Source of the DNA: Sisyra terminalis
Taxonomy: Eukaryota; Arthropoda; Insecta; Neuroptera; Sisyridae
DNA: 64,000 nt
Direction of reading: 5' to 3'
NCBI GenBank assembly: GCA_958496175.1
Contig: OY292274.1
Span: 13,723,689-13,787,688, forward strand
A program made the translations under genes and the position numbers. This document shows positions 1 through 11,760 of the stretch, piece by piece. Every line of letters starts with the position of its first letter. Positions within the stretch are counted from its first letter, which is position 1. The notes beneath the pieces are model-generated. The model did not search any database, was not told the origin of the DNA, and saw only the letters and a program-made list of their open reading frames with translations.

Positions 1-873
1 TTCGGAATGCACGACACCGAATAATTTGTAAATATTAAGTCTTGTATCCTTTTTATTCAAACTATCTTTGATCTTAAATCAATTAACTAGCCGAATTTCT
101 TCTTTTCCACTGTGGTAAAATCTCACTCTTTTATTTCTCGAATTTTTAAGAGTTTCGCTAATGGTACAAGTGAACATGTCTAATACATGATAATAACATT
201 TTCTTCACTTGCAATCAAATTATCTCTTCATTTATGCCAAAATTTTGCCTTACACATATAATATTCACTTAAATTTATTTACATTTATGCATAGAATTAC
301 AATCTGGAATCAAATGTGACTGTTTCGAAACACCTAATTGCAGTACCTCAATTTCAATAAAAGCACATTTTTTAGGTTTGCAAAATGATCATAAAGCTCT
401 AATGGTGAAAATCGAATCCGGTTTACATGAAATCCATGCTTTGAAAAAATCTTCAAATGAATCATATCCATCGAACATTAATTTTAAATCTTCAGCGACC
501 ACTTCTAACGAAGAATCTAATATGGATGAAAATTTAACTCCTATTGCCAAAGTTAATATGGTTCGAGAAGGATCTCCAGCGGATATCGATGTATTAACTA
601 AAGATAATAACATAAAATTATTTTGAAATAACTGTTTTTTTTTAGGGTATACGAATAGATGATTTAATTATCGAATTTGGATCAGTAAATGCGTCTAATT
701 TTCGAGAGCTTGCTGATATATCAAATGTTGTACAGCATTCTCAAAATAAATCACTGACAGTAAAACTTTTACGAAATACACGAGTACAATCAATCACATT
801 AACACCTCGAACGTGGGTTGGACGTGGTCTCCTCGGCTGCAACATCATCCCACTCGACAGTGTCGAGCGATAA
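1..873 (+). CDS. PSMD9: 26S proteasome non-ATPase regulatory subunit 9 (p27), C-terminal part
   Basis: A chaperone for assembly of the proteasome base, acting with the Rpt ATPases in cytosol and nucleus. Three coding exons are visible: 1-27, 376-590 and 646-873, joined by GT-AG introns 28-375 and 591-645. The first exon ends within the Cys codon of RNARHRIIC; the next starts LQNDHKALMVKIESGLHEIH, matching the end of the N-terminal helical region of the family. The last two exons form the PDZ-like domain: AKVNMVREGSPADID joins GIRIDDLIIEFGSVN, then VVQHSQNKSLTVKLL, and the family C-terminus GRGLLGCNIIPL. The stop is TAA at 871-873, and overlapping AATAAA signals follow at 878-887, so the 3' UTR is probably very short. 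Roughly the first 60-80 residues, including the start codon, lie left of the window. Identification is by recognised family sequence and all splice phases agree. Confidence 0.93.
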
Positions 874-877
874 TGAA

Positions 878-887
878 AATAAATAAA
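878..887 (+). terminator. Poly(A) signal of PSMD9
   Basis: Two overlapping AATAAA hexamers lie five bases after the stop codon of PSMD9. A T-rich stretch follows at about 900-915. This is the likely cleavage and polyadenylation signal; position so close to the stop suggests a very short 3' UTR. Confidence 0.5.
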
Positions 888-1898
888 AAATCGTAATTTT
901 GCTTTATTTTTTTTAATCATAAATATATTGTTGGCTTTACACTAAAACATTTAATTTTATTCTCAACAAAAAAAAAAAAATTGTTTCATTCACATCATTC
1001 CTTAAAATCACAATTTCCATTTCAAACTGTTATTTAACGTATAAAAATTCATGTTCTAATATACTTAAAAACTAACTATGATATAAGTGACACAAATTTT
1101 ACGATTACACTTGTCTAGTAGATAGTTTCACTCATAATATCGTTACGATAAATAATAAAACCAAATATTTCCTGTTAATTTAAAATTAACAATCATTTAT
1201 GTTTACATAACATCAATTCAGACAGTAGTAAAATGAAAAAGAAAGATTAATAAATGAGGCACAAACAACACTAATACTAAAATACATATTTTTTTTATTC
1301 CTAAGTTTTTCATTCTTAATAAAGTTATATATGTATGTGTATACAGAAATGCACTTAATTTATTTAGTTTTTTTTTTACGTGAGATTAAATAAGTTTTTA
1401 TTCTTCAAATTGCCATTATTAATTCATGAAATTGAATATTCTATAGTATTATTTGTACTTATTTATACCATAAAAACGATGAAGTTGTCCAAGTCAATAA
1501 AATATTAAAATTATTTTTGTAACAAAAAAGCTATAGAAACCACCATTTGGAAATCAATGATAAGCTTTTGAACTGCAATCATTTGCCTACTTTTTGAAGG
1601 GGATTAAAGTGTTTTGTTGATAAAATGGGCGAGTTATTCAAATTTTAACTCCTTAGGTTTCTTAGATGGTTTTTTTAACTTTCACATATCATATCCGTAT
1701 TCTAAAAAGAAAATTAAGTATTTTTCAGCAATGTTATTAGTTTGTTAATATTTAAGCGCCATTCATTAATTGCGTAAGTTATTTTGATCGGGTGGGTGGT
1801 GAGAGGATTTTGTACTCCCAAAAAGATTATTATTTCAGTCTAATAAAGAAAGAACAAAATATACCAAAGTTTGTCTTACGTAATTTATAAATGGAACC
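888..1898. other. Intergenic spacer between convergent PSMD9 and PRPF39
   Basis: About one kilobase of A+T-rich DNA separating the 3' ends of two convergent genes. It has homopolymer T and A runs but no open frame, RNA gene or repeat I can support. The 3' UTR of PRPF39 (minus strand) must occupy part of it; TTTATT, the complement of AATAAA, occurs near 1285-1300 and 1360. Confidence 0.5.
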
Positions 1899-4800
1899 TT
1901 AAAATGTGAAATCAACACTTTTGCTAAATAAATTATAATTACCGTAATTTCCCCATTGATTATAACTTCCATAGCCAGACTGTGAGTATTGCCAATTGGG
2001 ATATTGATACTGGTCACCACTTTGTGGATATTGTCCTCCATACTGACCACTATAACCTGGTTGTTGACCTCCATAGGAATAGCTATTGGCTGTTTGTCCG
2101 GTACTGCTTCCATAAGAACCGTAACCACTATAAGTTGATTGTGTGTTTGGTAAAGGAGGTTGTGCATCGGATTTCGATTTTTTCGAACTACCGTCTCTGT
2201 AAAACAGATTTATTTTGAATTGTAAAAAAATACCATGATCAATCAACATTTACCCTTTCTCCTCTTTTTTCTTCTTTTCCTTGCTTAATTTACAGTATTT
2301 TTGAAAATCTTCATAAGCCTTTTGCACCGCTTGAATATCAGATCCGAAATCTTCTAAAAACTCCAATTTTCTCTGAGCAAATATCACTTTCTGTTCGGAA
2401 TCATTTGTATCCTTTTCCAAAAAGTTGTCGATTAATTCCAATATTTCTTTTTCATCAATATTTTCTCTTTGAAGACAAATATCAATTAATTGTAGATACA
2501 ATCGTTGATTGCTGGAGTCTTTTAAAATCGCGCTTTTCAGTATTTCTACAGCTTTATCAAAATCTTTGCAAATCTTTAAGCAAAATCGCGCGTATTTGAT
2601 AGCCATATTATTGGAAATGAATTTGTTCTTGGAATTATTAATGTAATATTCATATAATTGGGCACACTTTTCAAAATCTCCACGACGTCGTTCCAAATTG
2701 ATCCTTCGATAAGCCACCTATTAAACAAATTAGATTATAAAATATGTGTTGAGCTAATGGACAACTTTGAACTGTTCGATAGTCTTAAGTCAGTTTTTCA
2801 CTTATACGTTTGCTAATCGAAAAATATTCTCATCAACTTGTTTAAGACACTTAAAAACATTGGTGACAAAAAAATTGTAGAAACACAATCTTTACGTACG
2901 TTTTCAGACAATTCGTTCTCTACCTGAAATATCGACAACTCTTTTTTCATCAATCAAGCATTTGACACTTAAAATGAATGGTTCATACTTTTCGAAGAAC
3001 AAACTAAATAAATAAACAAACCTATTGTGACAATTAATACCTGAAGCAGATTAGGAACTGATTTTTCTAAATTAACCAATATTTCCGAGGCTTTCGTGAG
3101 ATTGTTAGACGCTTCTTCATATATTGCCCAAGCTAAATGCAACGCTGGTTTTCCAACATGATGAACAGTACAAGCTCTTTCGTAAACTTCACGAATTTTT
3201 GAATGAAGAGTTTCATCTTTCTGTTCTTCCAAATATCGAACATACTATAGAAAAAATAATAATTATAATAATTTTTTTTATTTCAAACTACATTCAATAT
3301 TTGGCTTACTCGTAACCAAAATTCTTCGTATAACGCACAAGCGATGAGACATCGTTCAAACAAAACCACAATTCTTTGTCTGTCTCCCTGTTCAATTTCA
3401 TAATCCAAATATTCTTTCCAATTTTTTAATTGACATCTTTCCAATGGTTTGACGTGAAAATACGGCCGTTTTATCTACAATTAACACAGTTGAATAATAA
3501 TTATTATAAATTTCAAAAATGTTTCTTACTCCTTCTTCAAAGTTCCATCGTGATATAATTGATGCTATTGTCACTTTGTTTAGTTTTCGTCGAATAGAGA
3601 CTATTTTTTCTTTAATAGCTTTCGTTTCCTCGTCGGACTGCTGAAACAAAATTAGGTTTGAAGAGAAAACATCAAAATTTAATGTAATTGTTTTTCTTAC
3701 CACCGAGTCGTCAGCTTCATTATCTTCACCTGGAGGTGCGTCAGGATTATCTGCTGATGTTGTTTCGTTTTCGTTTTTTAGCATTTGCCGCACTTCTTTT
3801 CGCAATGCTAAGAATTCATCAACACTCAGAATTTTACTAGGTGCATGCAATGAGACATGTTCTTGGAAACTGAAACAAATTTTCGTAAAAATAAATTTGA
3901 AATTGGCGCGTTTCTCTATTTCAGAAACCACGAAATAAATCTACTTCTTTGAAGTCGAATGTTTTATCAATTAATCAAAATCATTAACTACTTTTTAAAG
4001 AGAGTAATATTTTACAAAAATATATCAACCTTACAACTGCAAGTACATGGACTGCTCGTAAGCGTAAAGAATAATTGAAATCTGCGTAAGTATTGAGCAG
4101 AACTGACGTTCTGTAGATAAGGCATTTACAGTAACGACTCGTAGTATATATCGCAATACAGCCTTTTTATTTGCTGTTGTAAATAGAGAAAAAAAATCGC
4201 TCGTGGTCTCTACTCTATTGACAAAAATTAACTTACTTATCGAAATGAGTTGTGTAGCCTTGCGTAGGTGTGGAAAGAAGTCGATCATATAAACCTGTTA
4301 CATTTTGATATCGTTTACCCTCGGTTTCCCATTTAATATATGTGTCCCACAGTCGATCGGATCGAAATTCCAAGCCGCAAGCCGCTAATGCTCGTTCAAA
4401 CTGCTCACGAATATGATTTTCATTATCCACGTACGCAGTTTTAGTATAACTTAGAAAATGAAGCCAGAGATCTACCGAAAGCGGAATTGCTTTCAAGCCC
4501 CGTTCGAACACCTTCACGAATTGAAATAATAAAAAAAACATCGTTAATCCAATTGCATTGAAGTGTCACATGCGAAGATGCGACACAAGCTGAATACAGT
4601 TCATATCTTACCGACATTTGAGTACAAATCTTGCCAATTTTATATTTACCAAACAAGAACTGTATTCAACTGCTTAATTCATATTTGATGTTTTATAAGT
4701 ATTTATAATTTATAAATATACGATTGTGAAATATAAAATGGAAAACCTACTCTCCCTTCAACTGAGAATCGTTAACTCATAGCAACATCCAACGAAGTTT

Positions 4801-7800
4801 ATAGAGATCCTGGTGTGGATAGTCGTCCTCCACGAATGACAGAGAATGTAAAACCTCCGTCGCGTGTTATATTATATATTACTCACATAATATAACAATA
4901 CATTTTATATTATATATGTCAATATATAACATTAAAATAATAATATAATAAATAATTAACCCTAATAACTAAACTACTTAATATAATAAATATATATTTC
5001 ATGTGCCTATTCGGGGGCTGGTTGTAGAAAATGTTGTTCAAGGAACGCTGTAGGAAAAGAACTGTTTCAGTTTTTATTTATATTTAACTGCAAATCTAAT
5101 TCATGAATTTTAATAAGTACATGCCCGTATACGCATTTTTAAAATTTTGTTAGATTTGTGTTAACGACTTGTATTGAATTTGATTCTTCAAACTTAACAC
5201 AAATCTTACATTTTACTATTATATTAAATGTATAATATTTTTGTCAATCAAAACAAACATAACACTTACGTCCTCGCACTTTTTTTTATTTCCTTTACGT
5301 TTTTCGTAGTCTGCATATTTTCGCCAATAACCATAACAGTATGGATAATGCGATAAAAATGCATCGTAGGCCTCTCGTGCAGCCTCAATATCATTCTAAA
5401 AAAATAAACAAATATTAATTTATAAATTTTGTGCGCCTTCATATTTTTTCTCTTAAAAATCTAATAATTAAGATTTATTTTGACTTTATAAGAGTATTAT
5501 ATAACATGGGCATATATAATTACATTTATGATTCCCTATTCATCCTCTCCGAACCTAAGTACAAGAAAAATTATTTTCTTCTATAAGATTTAAATGTACG
5601 TGCTGTTACAGTCTATGTATATTTATTTTTATTGAGAATAAATAAATACTTAAAAATGATTTTAATTTATATGAGATTTATTAATAATTGGCGGTTTACA
5701 TCGCGATACCTCTCATTTACAAAGACAGTATGTTAATAGATATCAAGACAAATAGACGCAGTTTCAGTCTCTAGTATCTGCTGGAATGCAAACCGCCAAA
5801 TTTACAATTTAAGTGAAATACTTACAACTTGATCAACATATTGCAACAAATATGTCCATCCTGTAAAGTCAGAAGGATCATCATTGACTGCTTTCCAATA
5901 TTTGTCAAGTTCAGGAAGTTTAGGCTTTACATCTTTGGCTGGAGTAGAGGATTGAGAATTTTTATCGGAGGTTTTGTCTTTTTCAAGCTTTTCCGTACTG
6001 TCCGCAACGGAAGATTCAATTTTAATGGTGATGGTAGTGGTGGCGGGACGTTTCGCTGAAACTTCGTTTTCGGATGTGGGACTTCCTGGATCATACTCGG
6101 AAGATTCCTCAAGTTTTCGTTTGACTCCTTCCTTTTTAATAGCTGGCAATTCATCCTCTGAGACAACCTAAGTTACAAAATAAATATTTTGAAAATATTT
6201 CATAACGATTCCTTTTTCATTACATATAATAATAAGACAACATTTCAAAAACGGTTTACGTGTTCAAATTTAAAAAAAAAAAAGTGAGTGCTAACATGTG
6301 AACTGACCTCAGTATCAGCGGGCAATTCAGCACGTCTAGGACCAGGCAATTCATCGTCTGAAACTTCCTCGGTTTCAGGGACTTTTACCGCCTGCACGGT
6401 GGGCAATTCATCTTCTGATATCACCTCAGTATCGGGGTTTTCATCCTATAATTTGGAAGGTAATCATTATTTTTTCGTTGGCCGTTTGATTTTGTTTTGT
6501 CAATCAAAAAGTATTCTGGTCCCAATACCGAATGGCCTTTCAATTTTTCAATTTGATACCGATTTGAAATTTGTTATATTATCATAAGTAATAAAGAGGC
6601 GTATTAGTATTTAGTTAATATCAGGGAGCCAGTAACTTTAAGATAATTAATTTAAAAATTAGATTAGTTTCATGCATATTCAGATGGCCCTTGCGAATTT
6701 CTTCACGCAACAATACAGAATTACTTTTTGGCAACGCAAAAAGTAATCATTGGCAAATTCATCATGATCAAGTTTGTTCAGGAAACTTTCACTAATTTTT
6801 ATAAAGCTGTGTAACTTATACTCATTGAAAGCTAACTATAATATAGCATTTCAGATTTGCAGTTGATTTGGACGTGAAATAAACTATTTTGTAAATTAAA
6901 TGTTGAGCTTCATTTTTTTAAACCACATTTTTGAAATAAGTGGATTTCCCATTTAATTTCAAGATTTGTTATTGAAAAAGCAAAAAAAAAAAATTAAGAA
7001 TGGTAATTTAATAATATTAAAAATAAATTTTACCTCTTTCATTTGGCTATCTTGATTAGAAGATTCATCGGGAACGTCTGGAGATTTTTCTAATTGGTCT
7101 AAAGTGTCTTCTGTTTCATCAATTTCCAAACTGCACTCATCTTTTCTCGAGTCTTCATTGATTGACTCACTAATGGCCATTGGGAACGAATTGGAAAAGT
7201 TGTTCTTAAATGTTACATTTTCTTGGTCCGACGTTTCAAATTGATCCTGTGTTGATTCTGTCGTAAATGTGAAAGGTCGATCACTTCGTGCCACGCTATT
7301 GGAATCGTCCAAAAAGCTCGTTTCCATTTCATCATCTTGCACCGAGTTATCTGTGTTAGTGTTAACTGCTTCATTAGACGCGTCATTAGATTTGGACTGA
7401 TTAAGAAATGATCCATCATCTGGCTGAGATGAATCTACATTATTCTCGGATTCCGAATCTTGATTTTCAATTGTCTTTGTACTTGCTTGTTCCTCTTCTT
7501 CTGACACTTCCACTTCCACAAGCATTACCTTCTTGCGACTTTTTCTGGGCTTTACAGCGGTGGGTGGCGTTTTAACGGTGCGTCCGGAACGTGTCCGTCG
7601 AACTAATGGATAAATAACATTTATTTATTTAATCGGTTAGCTACTAATTCACTTACAATGCAATCAACTTATATGTGTATTAAAAAAATAAATTTCCAAT
7701 TAAAAACATAAAATTTGGAGTAACTTATTGTCGAACCAATAGCGCATGGAGAAATAATCAAGCAATTGTTGGTAATGAAAAAAAAAATAAAACATTACAT

Positions 7801-7920
7801 TTATTAGTAATTAATAACACAAAAATAAGATAAACTAACTTATTTTAACTCCAATTAGTTAAATAATTTAATTGAAATACCTGACTGAACTTCAACACTT
7901 TCCTCGTCGCTAGATGCCAT
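1899..7920 (-). CDS. PRPF39: Pre-mRNA-processing factor 39 (U1 snRNP-associated HAT-repeat protein)
   Basis: PRPF39 forms a HAT-repeat scaffold of the U1 snRNP in early 5' splice-site recognition. Twelve coding exons, read right to left: 7881-7920, 7034-7602, 6308-6445, 5826-6167, 5270-5395, 4237-4511, 3701-3869, 3530-3640, 3310-3474, 3041-3244, 2254-2717 and 1899-2196. All junctions are GT-AG and in phase; the total is 2901 bases, 966 residues plus stop. The start ATG opens [13 protein letters not shown]. Residues 1-330 are acidic and low in complexity, with three SEDELP-type repeats. HAT repeats run from about 336 ([18 protein letters not shown]) through [54 protein letters not shown] and [18 protein letters not shown] to [15 protein letters not shown], all hallmarks of the family. 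The end (about 890-957) is Y/G/S/Q-rich. The gene looks intact and is convergent with PSMD9. Confidence 0.95.
3870..4236 (-). other. PRPF39 intron 6
   Basis: A 367-base GT-AG intron in PRPF39. Removing it joins the codon halves AA and T to give [14 protein letters not shown], which fits the family. An open frame running through it on the minus strand is read-through from the exon and is not a separate gene. Nothing else is visible. Confidence 0.7.
4512..5269 (-). other. PRPF39 intron 5, A+T-rich
   Basis: A 758-base intron, the largest in PRPF39, with a nearly pure A/T stretch rich in TATA and TAAT words at 4865-5000. No coding or structured RNA signal is seen. Confidence 0.6.
5687..5802. mobile_element. 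Small MITE-like element inside a PRPF39 intron
   Basis: A 116-base segment bounded by inverted ends, TTGGCGGTTTACATC on the left and the complement of TTGGCGGTTTGCATTCC on the right. It lies in the 430-base intron 5396-5825, the rest of which is plain A+T-rich DNA. It has no coding capacity. The family is not recognised. Confidence 0.45.
6446..7033 (-). other. PRPF39 intron 2
   Basis: A 588-base GT-AG intron between the long acidic exon (7034-7602) and the exon holding the SEDELP repeats (6308-6445). An ORF on the minus strand continues from the exon into it and is read-through. No other feature is seen. Confidence 0.65.
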
Positions 7921-8285
7921 TTTGTTTGACTGGTAATCTCGTTTTGATGCGAACTAAATGCAGATAACTTCAAGTTAGTCTTAAAGATTTCTTCTTTACC
8001 CTAATTTCGCTGATAACGCTGATCTGCGCTTCTCTGCATCAAATATTGTCTACATTTTCCTGTTCATTATAAGAACTTTGAAAGTCTTGAAAGCTAAAAG
8101 AAACAAAAACCCAAGGGAGGCTAATTCAATGTTAATTTTTTATTCCTCGAAAAGGCCTATTTCCTTCAGACAAGTCCCGATGGCGCTAGTGCAATAGCAC
8201 AGCCAATAATAACGATATCTTCTTTTAATCAGTTGGGATTTAAGCGCCATTTTCAAATTTAATTTATTTCTGGATTATTTTGTAT
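7921..8285 (-). promoter_or_regulatory. 5' flank and presumed promoter region of PRPF39
   Basis: The 365 bases upstream of the PRPF39 start codon contain the 5' UTR and presumably the core promoter. No TATA box in a convincing position is visible, as is usual for a housekeeping gene. The assignment rests on position only. Confidence 0.35.
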
Positions 8286-8430
8286 AGAAAAATGAAAATT
8301 TGATTGAAAATTACATTTTATTTACAAAAATTGAAATGTAAAACATAACATTATTAAGCATTTAAAAATTTAAATTGCCTAAAACAAACTATGATCAATA
8401 CAGAAAACTGGACAATGATTTTAGAAATAA
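8286..8430. repeat. Left copy of a 145-base direct duplication flanking repeat A copy 1
   Basis: This stretch is repeated in the same orientation at 10891-11035. Aligned by eye the two are equal in length (145 bases) and differ at seven positions, about 95% identity. They abut the two ends of the 2460-base family A element exactly, so they look like a target-site duplication of unusual length. Confidence 0.85.
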
Positions 8431-10204
8431 CTAGCTGATCCCCGCGACTTCGTCTGCGTAACGTAGGTGTAGATTATATTTTCTTTTTAAAATTGCTATT
8501 TGTTGTGGCATATGAAAAACATTATTTTTCTTATTTCTTTTACGAAAAACATAATCATACTTAAAAACACTATTTTATCAACTTTAAAAAGACACATTTA
8601 ATAAACTGTTACTTAGAATAAAATAGTTATATATAATGATCAATTAATTTTCAAAAAATATTTATAAATATCTAAAAAGAGTATGTTCAATTGCGTATAC
8701 CTACAGTAGGTAAACCTACCTTGAACCAATTAATCCGCAAATCAATCTATACATAAATAAAAACTATCGTTAAGTTTAATAAAGTCAGTCATTATTATGA
8801 CTTAAAACAGTCAAAAGTTATCAAAACACTCGCCTAGATATTTAGAATATTAGTAAAAATCCCATTTCATTGTCTCGACTCTCAAATGAACCCTTTTCTC
8901 GAAACTATTTCACTACTGCAATATACAAAACTACGGCGAAATTAAAATTTGTTCAATTGCACGAAACCCAGTTCCTCCATAATCAAGTATAACCATTGTG
9001 TATCTATGCACTTATTATTAAAATATCTGAATTTCAACTATATAATTAAACCGTTTTCTTTTAGTTCGCCGAATTGCGCGCAACTTGATATTCGCTCACT
9101 AATGTATTATATGAAAGCCAAAAAACTTAATGCTCACTTATGAACTTAACCTTTTTGAGATATATATATATATTTATATTAGAGTTTAAATTTTCAAGCA
9201 GATCCTACGTTTTTGTTTCTAATAATAAACCAACATTGTTTTAATTTAAGCGATAAAACTTTCCGTCTATAACGAGCATACTTTGATAATTAAATTTGAA
9301 ATTTCGATTGTTTATTAAACATTATTCCGTACAAACTTTGCCACCATTTTTCACTTTTTTAGGGGAGGAATTAACAAAAACCCTATCTTATTATATATCT
9401 GCATCGTATAAGAAACATATTTTCCAAATTTTATCGACACAAATATACATTTATATTGGAAAATACAATGTAAAACGAAAAAAAATGATCTTTATTTTGA
9501 TTATTATGACTAAAAAGCAATTCGATTTCGCACATTTGGACGTTGTACATACAAAATGGTTGGAAATAGATAGAAAGCGTGGAAGGAAATTCAAATATTT
9601 TATTTATCTTCAATAACAGTAATTGATTTTCAAATTTTTATAAATACCGAAGAAAAATTAGTTTGGAAGATTTTATATTTTGATTGATAATGAAATATAT
9701 GACAAAAAATTGCTCCGTTAATGTTTTTCATCAGAATAAATAATTGCTCCAGGTCACAATCATTGGTTGATAAAAATTAGATTTTAAAAAGTTTGATTGT
9801 TGAAAAACAAACAAAAATTAAAAATCACTTTGTTAGAATAAGTACTACATAAACTTTCGTACTAATCCACTACTCTAAAGAAATAACGTTATTTAAAACG
9901 CTGTTATTAAAATGATATAACAAAAACAGAAACTTATTATTAATTAATTATTTATTTATTAATTACACTTATTAAATTCAAAATTTCGGTTGTTGATTAA
10001 CTCTACATTTTCTTATACAAACTTAGTCACCCCTTTTACTCTTTAAGGGTAGGAATTTTCAAAAAAAAAATCTTATCAAATGTCTACTTCTTATAAGGAA
10101 TAAATCGAATATTAAAATTTCATCAGTCAGAGGGGATATATAAATATACGATTTTATGTATGCACGGTTTTAAAAACGTATTTACTTAAAGTTTGATTAC
10201 TATT

Positions 10205-10240
10205 ATTATTATAACTACTACTACTACTACTACTATTATT
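10205..10240. repeat. ACT/ATT trinucleotide microsatellite
   Basis: Short run of ACT units grading into ATT units inside repeat A copy 1. The same place in copy 2 (about 51780-51812) keeps only a remnant. Confidence 0.7.
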
Positions 10241-10311
10241 TTTTTTTGTTAATATTTCAATATTGAGCAACTCTAAGGGTCTATTTACAACAATTTTGTA
10301 AAAAAAAAGTT

Positions 10312-10385
10312 TACTGCAAGATTCGAACCCAAGTCTTTATAATTAAGAGCAGCAGAATGTCCGATACGTAAGCAATTACGCTATT
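10312..10385 (-). repeat. tRNA-like segment within repeat A copy 1
   Basis: On the minus strand it reads from an A-box-like stretch (AGCGTAATTGCTTACG) to a B-box-like GGGTTCGAATC some 50 bases later, the spacing of a type 2 RNA polymerase III promoter. Stem pairing is poor, so this is not a functional tRNA. The matching region of copy 2 (about 51883-51953) keeps the same two boxes, which suggests a tRNA-derived module. Confidence 0.4.
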
Positions 10386-10890
10386 AACATAAACTATGTG
10401 TATTATATATACACATAGATAGAACAAGTATATATATATATATATAGAATAAGTATTATTATTTAAAAGTTTATATTTCAAAGAGGCAATTTTATATACT
10501 TTAAATTGAATTTACTGTGCTTTTTATCAGTTCAACTAAAAATATTTTTACAGATTATTTTCTAACTTTTAATTACCTTTCTAATGATATATAACTCACC
10601 TGTCTAAAGTAAAAATTTATGTTTTCATTCCTAGGGAATACTTTCCCTTATTATTTTTTTGGAATTCTAAGTATCCTATAGTCTGTGGAAAATTGTGTTG
10701 TATCTTAATACCAAATTTTATTAAATTCGGTTGTTCCGTTGTTTAGTTAAATAGGGACACACAGACAGACAAAAATTTTAAAAATGTTAAATTTGGAATA
10801 AGGGCCTCTTGAAATAAATATTTACCCTAAAATTGGGTTCAAAATCGAAATGTACAGACAGACGTAAAAATTTTATATATTAGTATAAAT

Positions 10891-11035
10891 AGAAAACTGA
10901 AAATTTGATTGAAAATTACATTTTATTTACAAAAATTGAAATACAAAAAATAACATTATTAAGCATTTAAAAATTTAAATTGCCTAAAACGAAATATGAT
11001 CAATACAGAAAACTGGACAGTGATTTTAGAAATAA
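10891..11035. repeat. Right copy of the 145-base direct duplication
   Basis: Same length and orientation as 8286-8430, about 95% identical, ending with the same ATTTTAGAAATAA immediately before unrelated DNA. Together the two copies bracket repeat A copy 1 precisely. Confidence 0.85.
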
Positions 11036-11539
11036 TAATTTTAAGTTTAAATTTTACATTGTTCAATTTCCGTTAATTGAATTAAATTACAGACAACATG
11101 TTAAAGTATACTTAAAAATACGTTAATTTGGAAATGACAGCTAAATTCTGGAATTTATCCTTCTCGATTGCCATGAATTGCAACGGCTTAGAAAAATCGT
11201 CGAATCGTTGCTGAAACAAATTTATTTCACTTAAAAAAATAAAATTCTAATGAGAGTAATTAGTAAATCCCCAGTTTGAATTTCAAACATATTTGGGTTT
11301 ACCACAAAACAGTGGCTCTTAGCTACTAAATAAATACATACCTTTGTAATAATCTTGAGAAGTAAAAAAATGTATTTGATGGTGACATTATAACATAAAA
11401 CACCCAACACTGCCTACAAAGGTACACACGTTTCCTATAATGGAAGACCGCGTCAATGAAAATCCATGAAAAAATGTGACTCCAAATAATTAAGATCGAC
11501 AGCTGTTAAGAGCGTCAGTTGCACTTTGAAATGAACCAA

Positions 11540-11590
11540 GGCTTATAAATTACACAGGTTGCCCCATTAGAAAAAAAAATGACGTCATAC
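11540..11590 (+). repeat. Repeat end E with a CRE-like palindrome, copy 1
   Basis: The stretch around ATAAATTACACAGGTTG, followed by CCCATTA-like bases, an A-run and TGACGTCA (11580-11587), is repeated in inverted orientation at 31400-31455. It is probably the terminal part of a dispersed element. TGACGTCA is a canonical ATF/CREB site, which may be coincidental. Confidence 0.5.
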
Positions 11591-11760
11591 GAAGAATTTT
11601 GAAATTTGAATCAGTCTGATTTTGAAATCAGTCTGAAATTTGAATTAGTTCTATTCTTTACCCCAGGTCTATGCTACTTAAAACTAGAAATGCTTGCCGC
11701 GCCATCTATATTTGGGAGAGCTAAATATAAGATTTCGGGAACCAAGTCTGCCATAAGAAC

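Larger units (their letters stand above)
8431..10890 (+). mobile_element. Interspersed repeat family A, copy 1
   Basis: A 2460-base element starting CTAGCTGATCCCCGCGACTT and ending in a GTATAAATAG tail preceded by GACAGAC-type motifs (10750-10866), as seen at the 3' ends of many insect dispersed repeats. Long parts align with copy 2 (50786-52813) and, inverted, with copy 3 (39204-40165). Short ORFs near 9296-9616 occur in both strands and are not conserved as protein, so I treat the element as non-autonomous. It contains a trinucleotide repeat (10205-10240), (TA)n tracts (9161-9172, 10430-10446) and a tRNA-like segment (10312-10385). The class is uncertain: non-LTR tail, SINE-like or TIR-like ends have all been considered. 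Confidence 0.7.

Noticed and set aside
4031..4288. 85-residue minus-strand frame as a separate gene
   Set aside because: It covers a PRPF39 intron plus the wrong frame of an exon.
9296..9616. 106-residue plus-strand and 60-residue minus-strand frames as a gene
   Set aside because: They lie inside repeat A; the aligned DNA in copies 2 and 3 does not preserve the frame.
10312..10385. Functional tRNA gene
   Set aside because: The internal boxes are present but acceptor and T stems do not pair properly.
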